From NCBI GenBank assembly GCA_035633215.1, contig DASQFI010000062.1, positions 248,001 to 312,000 of the forward strand: 64,000 bases of DNA, given 5' to 3'. Numbering within the stretch: the first letter of the stretch is position 1; each line of letters starts with the position of its first letter. Both the position numbers and the translations under genes were made by a program. This DNA is from DASQFI01 sp035633215 (GTDB taxonomy: Bacteria; Acidobacteriota; Vicinamibacteria; Vicinamibacterales; SCN-69-37). The notes beneath the pieces are model-generated. The model had not been told where the DNA came from. It made no database searches and worked only from the letters and a program-made list of their open reading frames with translations. Shown piece by piece: positions 39,709 to 46,989 of the stretch.

Positions 39709-40992
39709 ATGACCGAGATCTCCTTCGATCAAGCCTGCGCGTCGATCGAGAAGGCGATCGACGGGTCGATCCGGCAGCAGATGCTCGACGCGGTGTCAAC
39801 CTCCGGCGACTTCGGCCGGTCGCTGGTGGCCCTGCGCGACTGCCTGCGATCGCACGTGTTCAAGACCGGCGCCGATCCGATCAGTTTCGCGCGGATGATC
39901 CAGGCGTACGACCATCGTACCCGCGCCGACTACTTTCATGTTCTGCACGACTGGGACGGCAAAGCCGAACAGGTCAACCGCGACACGATCGTGGTCGACG
40001 TCCTGAGCTTCCTGCATGACAACCACGCCGGTCACTCGCCGCGGACGGTGCTCGCGATCCTGCTCGATTACTACTTCTTTTATCTGCTGGCGTTGCTCTC
40101 TCTTAGGGTCTGGGACGACGGGCGGCCAGAGGAGAACTTCAGTCGTCTGACGCGCGCGCTCGAGACACTGCAAGGCGAGGGCGGCAGCGGCCAACAGTTC
40201 GTGTCGAACGCCGAGACGCTGATGCTCGTCGCGACGTCGCACTACGAACCCGACCAGCGTGGCTACGATCTCCTGCTCGAGCGGGCGAGGGCCCTCGGGC
40301 CGCCGTCGCTGATGAACGTCGCGCTCGGGCACGGGCAGAGCATGGGCTGCCATCTGCGGTTCGGATTCGAGGCGACGTACGGCCGCGACGCATCATTCAT
40401 GCGCGCCGACAACAGCGCGGACTATCCCTGGCTCTGCTTCGCTCTCGCGATGCTGATGCGTGAGTACGCGCGCCTCCACGATGCCGGCATCGAGGGCGAG
40501 GCGCGAGACACGGTCGTCGAAGCGCTCCTGAATGGCCTCACCTCCGACGCCGGCCCGCTCGTCGGCGATCCGCAGGAGTTTCTGGCGCCGTGCGAGGGCG
40601 ATCGATCGGAGTTCCGCCAGCACTTTCACGAATACCGGCAGCCGCTCATCGACGCGTTCGATCGCTATCGGCCGTCGGACCGCGCCTATTCGCCGCTCTC
40701 GTTCTTCTTCAATTTTTCCCAGAACGTGCTCAAGGGCATCGTGATCGACGCGTTGCTCTGGGGAGAGCCGTGGAGCATCTCGCTGAACGATCTCTTCACC
40801 GGCGTACCCCCAGACGACGGCAAGGGGGCCGCCAAGCAGAAGCTGGCCACGTCATTGATGAACTACGCGCGCAAGCGCCCCGATCGGATCAGGGGGAAGC
40901 TGATGCCCGCCATCGTCTACGATCCGCACCTCGGCCAGCGGGCGTTCGCGAAGACGATGCAGGAGTTGAAGACCTCGGGTGTCATTTCCTGA
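39709..40992 (+). CDS. Hypothetical protein, 427 residues
   Basis: A soluble, mainly alpha-helical protein with no signal peptide. Segments of note: ARMIQAYDHRTRADYFHVLHDWDG, VDVLSFLHDNHAGHSPRTVL, a hydrophobic helix LLDYYFFYLLALLSLRVW, and SPLSFFFNFSQNVLKGIVID. I do not recognise a family. The upstream family C repeat leaves only 18 nt, with no clear ribosome site. The last residues (KTSGVIS) come from a half copy of the family B repeat (GACCTCGGG at 40971), so the C-terminus may be altered. Long helical proteins of this size with a large helical repeat could be scaffold-like, but this is unsupported. Confidence 0.75.
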   Translation: MTEISFDQACASIEKAIDGSIRQQMLDAVSTSGDFGRSLVALRDCLRSHVFKTGADPISFARMIQAYDHRTRADYFHVLHDWDGKAEQVNRDTIVVDVLSFLHDNHAGHSPRTVLAILLDYYFFYLLALLSLRVWDDGRPEENFSRLTRALETLQGEGGSGQQFVSNAETLMLVATSHYEPDQRGYDLLLERARALGPPSLMNVALGHGQSMGCHLRFGFEATYGRDASFMRADNSADYPWLCFALAMLMREYARLHDAGIEGEARDTVVEALLNGLTSDAGPLVGDPQEFLAPCEGDRSEFRQHFHEYRQPLIDAFDRYRPSDRAYSPLSFFFNFSQNVLKGIVIDALLWGEPWSISLNDLFTGVPPDDGKGAAKQKLATSLMNYARKRPDRIRGKLMPAIVYDPHLGQRAFAKTMQELKTSGVIS

Positions 40993-40999
40993 CGCGGAC

Positions 41000-41051
41000 G
41001 ACCTCGGGTTTCGTTTTTTTAGGAAACAAAGCAAAAACGAAACCCGAGGTC
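41000..41051 (+). repeat. Family B inverted repeat, copy 3
   Basis: GACCTCGGGTTTCGTTTTT (41000-41018) and AAAAACGAAACCCGAGGTC (41033-41051) are perfect 19-bp complements with a 14-nt loop. A half copy starts at 40971 inside the preceding gene. The stem with T-rich right flank could terminate transcription; a TTATATAG sequence follows at 41052-41059 and could be a -10 element for the isomerase gene. Confidence 0.88.
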
Positions 41052-41079
41052 TTATATAGTGGCCGTGGAGGACCTGAGC

Positions 41080-41733
41080 ATGAGCAGCCGGTATTGGGTC
41101 GTCACTCTTCTTGCCGCGGCGTTTACGTCGGCGGCCGTTGCCGTTGCCGACGAGCAGGGCGCCGCAGCGCTCAAGAATCCGGCGGCACTGAAGGAAACCG
41201 CCCCCGCCACGTTCAAGGCGAATTTCGACACCAGCGTCGGGGCCTTCGTGATCGAAGTGCACCGCGATTGGGCGCCGCAGGGCGCCGATCGCTTCTACAA
41301 CCTCGTCAAGAACGGCTTCTATGACGGCGCGCGGTTCTTCCGCGTCATGTCCGGATTCATGGTGCAGTTCGGCATCAACGGCGATCCAGCCGTTAACACC
41401 GCCTGGCGGGCCGCGCGAATTCCCGACGATCCGGTCAAACAGAGCAACAAGCGCGGCTACGTCACCTTCGCGCACGGCGGGCCAGGCTCGCGCACGACCC
41501 AGGTCTTCATCAACTTCGGGGACAACGGCAGTCTCGACGCGCAGGGCTTCCCGGCGTTCGGACAGGTCACGTCTGGCATGGCGGTCGTCGACAAGATCAA
41601 CAGCGAGTACGGCGACGGCCCCCCGCGCGGCCGCGGCCCGGATCAGGGCCGGGTGCAGACCGAGGGCAACGCGTACTTGATGAAAGATTTCCCGAAGCTC
41701 GACTACATCAAGAAAGCGACAATCGCGCAGTAG
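41080..41733 (+). CDS. Exported cyclophilin-type peptidyl-prolyl isomerase
   Basis: A 217-residue protein: signal peptide about 1-24 (ending AVAVADEQ), then a cyclophilin domain. Motifs: FIVEVHRDWAPQGADRFYNLVKNGFYDGARFFRV (here FVIEVHRDW), MVQFGINGDP and VFINFGDNGSLDAQGFPAFGQV, with the catalytic arginine in RFFRVM. It should catalyse cis-trans isomerisation of proline bonds in exported proteins. GGAGG stands 8 nt before ATG 41080; the preceding GTG at 41059 is less likely. The C-terminal tail is slightly longer than in minimal cyclophilins. Confidence 0.92.
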   Translation: MSSRYWVVTLLAAAFTSAAVAVADEQGAAALKNPAALKETAPATFKANFDTSVGAFVIEVHRDWAPQGADRFYNLVKNGFYDGARFFRVMSGFMVQFGINGDPAVNTAWRAARIPDDPVKQSNKRGYVTFAHGGPGSRTTQVFINFGDNGSLDAQGFPAFGQVTSGMAVVDKINSEYGDGPPRGRGPDQGRVQTEGNAYLMKDFPKLDYIKKATIAQ

Positions 41734-41757
41734 ACGGGTCGCCCAGGCGACCTGCTC

Positions 41758-42213
41758 ATGAGCCGAAGCGCGCAGCTCGCGCTGCTGGTCGGCGGGTTTG
41801 TCGCCGCGTTGCTGGTGCTGTTCCTGCCGGTGCAACGGCACCTGGTGGAAGGCGGAGGCAGTTTTCTCGTCAGCGCCATCCTTATTTTGCCGTTCCTGTT
41901 GGTGCCGGTCATCCTCCGTCCGCTGCAGCGGCCGACACGGACCGCGTGGATTCTCGCGGCGGTGATGGCGCTGGACCTCGTCTTCTTCGCCATCATCGAG
42001 TTCGCGCCCACCGGAGGCCATCCCTCATATGAGGCCATGGCGTCGCTCTTGCTCGGCTTGATGAAGCCCATCCTCGTCACGGTCGCGGCCGTGCTGCTAT
42101 CGGTCGGGTTCCGTCGCGGCGAGCGATTTGTCGTGGTGGCGCTCGGGTTCGTCTGCCTGCTCGGCGAGGCGCTCTACGGGCTGTATCCGATCGACATGCT
42201 GCTCGCCCACTGA
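41758..42213 (+). CDS. Membrane protein of unknown function
   Basis: A 151-residue protein with about five hydrophobic segments (7-24, 38-53, 65-82, 98-114 and 120-140). No recognised family. Its stop shares one base with the start of the MFS transporter gene (TGATG), so they are likely co-translated; a role linked to the transporter is possible but unsupported. Confidence 0.7.
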   Translation: MSRSAQLALLVGGFVAALLVLFLPVQRHLVEGGGSFLVSAILILPFLLVPVILRPLQRPTRTAWILAAVMALDLVFFAIIEFAPTGGHPSYEAMASLLLGLMKPILVTVAAVLLSVGFRRGERFVVVALGFVCLLGEALYGLYPIDMLLAH

Positions 42214-43745
42214 TGATGGACCGCGCCGGCCGCCCAGACAGGATCTGGCCCATCATCATCGCTTCGGCGGTCGGCACGATGGTCGAGTGGTACGACTTCT
42301 ACATCTTCGGCAGCCTCGCGACCGTCATTTCGCCGTTGTTCTACCCGAAGGGCGACGACGCCCTGGCGCTCATCGCGTACCTTTCGACGTTTGCCGTCGG
42401 TTTCGTCGTCCGGCCGTTCGGCGCGCTGTTCTTCGGCCGGATCGGCGACCTCGTCGGACGCAAGAACGCGTTCCTGGTCACGCTGCTGATCATGGGCGCG
42501 GCGACGGCGCTCGTCGGCGTGCTCCCGACGTACGCGTCGATTGGCCTGGCCGCGCCGATCGCGCTCCTCGTCATTCGCGTGCTGCAGGGCCTCGCGCTCG
42601 GGGGTGAGTACGGCGGCGCCGCCGTGTACGTCGCCGAACACGTCCCCGACCACCGGCGTGGGTTCTACACGAGCTTCATTCAGATCACGGCGACACTCGG
42701 GTTGTTCCTGTCGCTCGCGGTGATTCTCACCATCCAGCAGACGATGAGTCGCGACGCCTTCGGCGCGTGGGGATGGCGGATTCCGTTCCTGCTCTCGATC
42801 TTCCTGGTTGGCGTGTCGCTCTACATCCGTCTGCGGATGAAGGAGTCGCCGATCTTCCAGCACCTGAAAAGCACCGGCATGACGTCCGCCAAGCCGCTCA
42901 AGGAAGCATTCACGGAGTGGACGCACCTGAAGCGAGTGCTGATCTCCCTCTTCGGCGCCACGGCGGGGCAGGGGGTGGTCTGGTACACCGGCCAGTTCTA
43001 CGCACTCTTCTACCTACAGACGATTCTCAACGTCAGCGGAGCCTCCGCGAACGTCATCGTCGCGACGGCGCTGCTGGCGGGCATGCCGTTCTTCGTCGTC
43101 TTTGGCGCGCTCTCGGATCGGATCGGACGCAAGTGGATCATGCTGGCCGGGTGCCTGCTGGCCGCGATTTCGTACGTGCCGATCTATCACGCGATGCAGG
43201 CGGCGGCCGGATCCAACGTCGTCACGGCCGCCTCGCAGCGGAATCAGGTCACGGGCGCGATTGCGCTCACGCCACAGACGCTCGTGAACGGGGAGCTGCG
43301 GCCCGCGCCGGCGGTGCTGCCGTTTGGCGGCATCGGCGATCTCCTGAGCCAGCCGGCGGCATTGAAACTCGTCGGGCTCGTCTTCCTGCAGGTCATCTTC
43401 GTAACGATGGTGTACGGACCCATCGCTGCGTACCTGGTCGAGGCGTTTCCTGCGAGAATCAGGTACACCGCGTTGTCGCTGCCGTATCACATCGGCAACG
43501 GCGTCTTCGGCGGACTGCTGCCAATCATCGGGCTCTCGATCATCGCGGCCACGGGCAACATCTACGCCGGGCTGTACTATCCGATTACGGTCGCGGCCGT
43601 CACGTTCGTCGTCGGATCGATCTTTCTGACCGAAACTCACAACGTCCTGATCTGGAAGGAGATCGAAGCCGGCCATGCACCCACGCATCGAGGAACTGCT
43701 GGCGTATCTGACGAGCGCGGGCGTCCACCTGAAGGACGCCGTTGA
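42213..43745 (+). CDS. MFS transporter, metabolite:H+ symporter family (ProP-like)
   Basis: A 510-residue secondary transporter. Markers of the MHS family: VEWYDFYIFGSLA in helix 1, FAVGFVVRPFGALFFGRIGDLVGRK (the loop 2-3 motif GxxxDRxGRR variant), LQGLALGGEYGGAAVYVAEH, and the repeat GALSDRIGRKW between helices 8 and 9. MHS proteins carry compatible solutes, dicarboxylates or aromatic acids with protons; here the substrate is unknown. A non-conserved loop (about 330-385) follows helix 9. The C-terminal 25 residues overlap the next gene for 71 nt in another frame, which is unusual and may reflect loss of an earlier stop. Confidence 0.92.
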   Translation: MMDRAGRPDRIWPIIIASAVGTMVEWYDFYIFGSLATVISPLFYPKGDDALALIAYLSTFAVGFVVRPFGALFFGRIGDLVGRKNAFLVTLLIMGAATALVGVLPTYASIGLAAPIALLVIRVLQGLALGGEYGGAAVYVAEHVPDHRRGFYTSFIQITATLGLFLSLAVILTIQQTMSRDAFGAWGWRIPFLLSIFLVGVSLYIRLRMKESPIFQHLKSTGMTSAKPLKEAFTEWTHLKRVLISLFGATAGQGVVWYTGQFYALFYLQTILNVSGASANVIVATALLAGMPFFVVFGALSDRIGRKWIMLAGCLLAAISYVPIYHAMQAAAGSNVVTAASQRNQVTGAIALTPQTLVNGELRPAPAVLPFGGIGDLLSQPAALKLVGLVFLQVIFVTMVYGPIAAYLVEAFPARIRYTALSLPYHIGNGVFGGLLPIIGLSIIAATGNIYAGLYYPITVAAVTFVVGSIFLTETHNVLIWKEIEAGHAPTHRGTAGVSDERGRPPEGRR

Positions 43746-44220
43746 CGCGGTGCCGCCCGAGATGCGCGACGTCAAGCCGGGCCCGGACCGGTGGTCGGTG
43801 GCCGAGGTGCTCGAGCATCTCGCGCTGGTCGAGACCAGCATCGCGCGGCTGATCGAGAAGCGCGGCGCGGACGCGCGCGCGGCCGGCATCGGGCCGGAGA
43901 CAGAGACTCGGACGGTCCTCTATACGCTCGACTCGGCGCGCGTGCTCGATCGGCGCGAGGCGATCACGGCTCACGAGCGCGTCCAGCCGCGCGCCGGCCT
44001 CAATGCCGACACCGCATGGACCGAGCTCTCACGAGCCCAGGCCGCCGTCCGCGAGGCGGTCATCGGCGTCGACGGGCTCGCGCTCGGCGAGATCACGTAC
44101 CCGCACCGGTCGCTCGGCACGCTCGATCTGTACCAGTGGATCGCGTTCACGGCCACGCACGAGATGCGGCACATCGCGCAGATTCGCGAGATTGCCGCGA
44201 GCTTGAAAGCGACGGCGTGA
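43675..44220 (+). CDS. DinB-superfamily metal-binding protein
   Basis: A 181-residue four-helix-bundle protein. The three histidines that bind metal in the family are H48 (VLEHLAL), H162 and H166 (THEMRHIAQI). The early GPDRWSVAEVLEHL pattern is typical. DinB members include bacillithiol S-transferases (YfiT/BstA) and other thiol-dependent enzymes; a bacillithiol pathway is present in this window. The start overlaps the transporter gene by 71 nt, with a GGAG about 15 nt upstream. Confidence 0.85.
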   Translation: MHPRIEELLAYLTSAGVHLKDAVDAVPPEMRDVKPGPDRWSVAEVLEHLALVETSIARLIEKRGADARAAGIGPETETRTVLYTLDSARVLDRREAITAHERVQPRAGLNADTAWTELSRAQAAVREAVIGVDGLALGEITYPHRSLGTLDLYQWIAFTATHEMRHIAQIREIAASLKATA

Positions 44221-44221
44221 T

Positions 44222-44367
44222 AAGGGCAAAGGGCAGAGGGCAATGGGCAAAGGAGAGGTTGAAGGTGAAAGGGCAAAGGGCCGGACGGTTCGAGCCACGG
44301 ACGGAGGCGCCTTGAACCTCTCGCCTTCCGCCTCTCCTTTGCCCTCTGCCCTCTGCCCTTTGCCCTT
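44222..44367 (+). repeat. GGGCAAA/CCCTTTG quasi-palindrome, second large copy
   Basis: Begins AAGGGCAAAGGGCAGAGGGC and ends GCCCTCTGCCCTTTGCCCTT; the arms are about 55 nt and the centre reads CGGACGG. The unit and layout match 38049-38176. The GTG start of the next gene follows directly at 44368, with no ribosome site other than repeat sequence. Confidence 0.85.
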
Positions 44368-44838
44368 GTGAAGCGCTCTCCACACTATGTGTTCGTCACC
44401 GAGTGGGAGATCCCCGCGCCGGTGGAGCGCGTCTGGAACGAGCTGATGGCGCCGGAACGCTGGCCCGAGTGGTGGCGAGGCGTCGTGCGCGTCGAGACCC
44501 TGGACGCGGGCCGCCCCGACGGCTGCGGCGCAATCCGGCGATACACCTGGCGCAGCCGCCTGCCGTATCGCCTGACGTTCATCATGGAGACAACGAAGAT
44601 CGAGCCGCGGCGGCTGATCGAAGGCCGCGCGAGCGGCGAGCTGGACGGTCGCGGCTGCTGGCAGCTCTCGGCGGCCGGCGCGGGCACACACGTGCGATAC
44701 GACTGGGAGGTCGGCGTCACCAAGAACTGGATGAAGCGGCTCGATCCGATAGCGCGCCCCCTGTTCGGGTGGAACCACGACGTCGTGATGGAGTGGGGCC
44801 GCATCGGCCTGATCCAGAGGGTCAAGAGGACGACGTAG
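44368..44838 (+). CDS. SRPBCC-family protein (START-like)
   Basis: A 156-residue helix-grip protein, start GTG 44368. The typical beginning FVTEWEIPAPVERVWNELMAPERWPEWWRGV, the strand region GAIRRYTWRSRLPYRLTFIMETTKIEPRRLIEGRASGEL and the long C-terminal helix with DPIARPLFGWNHDVVMEWG are visible. Such proteins bind hydrophobic ligands; many are annotated as polyketide cyclase/dehydrase-like. The ligand is unknown. Start placement is forced because the sequence upstream is the repeat hairpin. Confidence 0.88.
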   Translation: MKRSPHYVFVTEWEIPAPVERVWNELMAPERWPEWWRGVVRVETLDAGRPDGCGAIRRYTWRSRLPYRLTFIMETTKIEPRRLIEGRASGELDGRGCWQLSAAGAGTHVRYDWEVGVTKNWMKRLDPIARPLFGWNHDVVMEWGRIGLIQRVKRTT

Positions 44839-44883
44839 CGCGTATACTTGGCTGCGCTGAACGGGGCAGAAGTGGCCTTGACC

Positions 44884-45945
44884 ATGAGACCAGACCAGAT
44901 ACGGTTCGTCGCCCTCACCTGCGTCGTCCTCGTCGGAGGCCTTGTTGTCATCGCCGCGCAAGCCAACCGGCCGGAAACCGCGATGCGGAACGCCGCAAAA
45001 GCGCTCATCGCGGCGCTCAACGACGAGCAGCGGACCACCCTCCGTATTCCGTTCGACGCGGAAGAACGGATGAACTGGCAATTCGTCCCGATCGCTCGTA
45101 AGGGCCTGCCGCTCAAGCAGATGAACGAGCAGCAGCGCAAGATCGCGTTCGACCTGTTGAAGACCGGCCTCAGCGCGTCGGGCTACACGAAGGCCGAGAC
45201 GATCCGGAGCCTCGAAAACGTGCTCCGCGCCCAAAGCGGCAGCGCGACCCGCGATCCCGAGCTGTACTTCTTCAGCATCTTCGGCGATCCGGACGGCGCG
45301 TCGTGGGGCTGGCGCTACGAAGGACATCATCTCTCTCAGAACTGGACGATCGCCGGCGGCAAGGCGAGCGCGACGACGCCGGCGTTCTTTGGCGCGAATC
45401 CGGCCGAGGTCATGGACGGACCGATGAAGGGCACGCGCGCCCTGGCCGCCGAAGACGATCTCGCCCGCGCGTTCATCGCCGCCCTGACCGACGAGCAGCG
45501 ACGCGCGGTGATCGTGTCCGAGAAGTCGCCGACCGACATCGTCACCGGCAACTCGCGGAAGGCGAACGTCCTCGAACCGGTCGGCATCGTCGTGTCCACG
45601 CTCGCTGCCAAGCAGCAGGAGATGCTCATGCGTCTCATCGAGGAGCACGCGGCGTCGCAGCCGGCGGCGCTCGCCGAGCAGCGGCTGGCCAAGGTGCGCG
45701 CCGAAGGCTGGAGCAACGTGCGATTCGCGTGGATGGGCTCGACCGTCAAAGGGCCGGGCAACGGCAATTACTACCGGATTCAGGGCAAGACGTTTCTCAT
45801 CGAGTACGACAACACCCAGAACCAGGCCAATCACCAGCACATCGTCTGGCGTGATTTCGCGGGAGACTTCGGGATGGACGTGCTGGCCCAGCACTACGCC
45901 CAGGTGCCGCACACCGCCAGTCCCTACAGCGGCCCCGTGCGCTGA
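44884..45945 (+). CDS. DUF3500 domain-containing secreted protein
   Basis: A 353-residue protein with an N-terminal signal segment (FVALTCVVLVGGLVVIAAQA, about 8-27). The remainder matches DUF3500: LNDEQRTTLRIPFDAEERMNWQFVP near the start, AFDLLKTGLSASGYTKAETI, ELYFFSIFGDPDGASWGWRYEGHHLSQNWTI, DEQRRAVIV and the end YRIQGKTFLIEYDNTQNQANHQHIVWRDF, which carries conserved H and W. The family is common in soil and marine bacteria and has no proven activity. ATG 44884 is preferred over upstream non-ATG codons because the signal peptide begins there. Confidence 0.88.
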   Translation: MRPDQIRFVALTCVVLVGGLVVIAAQANRPETAMRNAAKALIAALNDEQRTTLRIPFDAEERMNWQFVPIARKGLPLKQMNEQQRKIAFDLLKTGLSASGYTKAETIRSLENVLRAQSGSATRDPELYFFSIFGDPDGASWGWRYEGHHLSQNWTIAGGKASATTPAFFGANPAEVMDGPMKGTRALAAEDDLARAFIAALTDEQRRAVIVSEKSPTDIVTGNSRKANVLEPVGIVVSTLAAKQQEMLMRLIEEHAASQPAALAEQRLAKVRAEGWSNVRFAWMGSTVKGPGNGNYYRIQGKTFLIEYDNTQNQANHQHIVWRDFAGDFGMDVLAQHYAQVPHTASPYSGPVR

Positions 45946-45948
45946 CCG

Positions 45949-46052
45949 AAAAGGGGACGGGGCTTACCTGTGGAAAACTCCGGGGACATCACCCGACATT
46001 CCACATAGGCCAAGTCCCGGGAGTTTTCCACAGGTAAGCCCCGTCCCCTTTT
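45949..46052 (+). repeat. Family A inverted repeat, copy 2
   Basis: Left arm 45949-45987 (AAAAGGGGACGGGGCTTACC at its start) and right arm 46014-46052 are complementary over 33 consecutive base pairs, then a few more; the loop is about 26 nt. Shares GGGGACGGGG ends and the TGTGGAAAACTCC core with 3932-4029. The right arm ends 4 nt before the ATG at 46057, leaving no room for a ribosome site. Confidence 0.9.
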
Positions 46053-46056
46053 TCCT

Positions 46057-46908
46057 ATGAAGCGCAAGCTTTTGATTCTCGCCGCCGTGCTCGCCGTCTC
46101 CGGCTGCGCGGCCGTGAACAGCCCGTCCGATCCGCCGCCCAATCCCAATATCGTGCTGTACACGGCCATTGGCGCGAGCGACACGACCGGGTTCGGCAGC
46201 AGCGTGCCCTGTCTTCCGTTGACCTCGTGCCCGGATGGGACGGGGTACGTGCAGACGATCGAGCGCCGGCTCCGCACCAGCGGCAAGTCCGTGACGCTTC
46301 TGAATCTGGGCATTCCCGGCGCGGTGCTCGCGCCCGAGGTGCAGGCGATCGGCAACCAGCTGGGCCGCGGCATCGTCGGCAACTTCATCGAACGGGAAAT
46401 CCCGTTCGTGCAGCGCAATGCGACGCTCGTCAGCGTGTTCGCGGGCGGCAATGACGCCAACACGATCGGCGCGGCGATCGCGGCCGGGTTCGGCGGCGTG
46501 AATCCCCTGGGGTACGTCCAGACGCAGACGGACAACTTCGGCCGCGATCTCCGCACGCTCATCGCGGGGATCAAGGAACGCGCGCCCCAGGCGCGGATCG
46601 TCGTCCTGAATCTGCCGAACATGGCCGGGCTGCCATACGCCAGCGGCTACACGCCCAACGAAAAGCGCTGGCTGCAAACGATCGCGGTCGGGTTCTCCGC
46701 CCAGGTCAACAAGCTGGGGTCACAGGGCGTGCTCGTGATCGATCTCATGTGCGACGCCGCGTTCTACCAGGGCGGGATGTACTCGGGCGACGGGTTCCAC
46801 CCGAACGATGCTGGTTACTCGCGGCTCGCGGACTTCATCGTCGCCGCGGCGAACACGGGCAGCGTCACTCCGCCGCGGGCCAGCTGCTCCCAGATGACGC
46901 TGTTCTGA
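46057..46908 (+). CDS. SGNH/GDSL-family lipoprotein hydrolase
   Basis: A 283-residue predicted lipoprotein: lipobox AVSGC with cysteine 17. Catalytic blocks of the SGNH fold are visible: Ser41 in AIGASDTTG (block I), N132 in FAGGNDA (block III) and D245 with H248 in SGDGFHPND (block V). Enzymes of this fold hydrolyse esters such as lipids or acetylated sugars. It is anchored by a lipid to a membrane facing the periplasm or outside. The ATG directly follows the family A hairpin; no operon partners. Confidence 0.92.
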   Translation: MKRKLLILAAVLAVSGCAAVNSPSDPPPNPNIVLYTAIGASDTTGFGSSVPCLPLTSCPDGTGYVQTIERRLRTSGKSVTLLNLGIPGAVLAPEVQAIGNQLGRGIVGNFIEREIPFVQRNATLVSVFAGGNDANTIGAAIAAGFGGVNPLGYVQTQTDNFGRDLRTLIAGIKERAPQARIVVLNLPNMAGLPYASGYTPNEKRWLQTIAVGFSAQVNKLGSQGVLVIDLMCDAAFYQGGMYSGDGFHPNDAGYSRLADFIVAAANTGSVTPPRASCSQMTLF

Positions 46909-46910
46909 GA

Positions 46911-46989
46911 CATGAAGGGCATGAAGGGGTGAAGAACATGAAGAAGAGCTTTTCTTCATTTCCCTTCATTGCTTCATGATCTTCATTTC
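46911..46989 (+). repeat. ATGAAGGGC / CCTTCAT quasi-palindrome between convergent genes
   Basis: CATGAAGGGCATGAAGGGG begins right after the hydrolase stop; further ATGAAG units follow, then CTTTTCTTCATTTCCCTTCA and more TTCAT units as the complementary arm, extending into the stop codon of the M16 peptidase gene on the minus strand. Likely a shared terminator region. Same ATGAAGG unit as the outer arms at 27782-28024. Confidence 0.75.
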
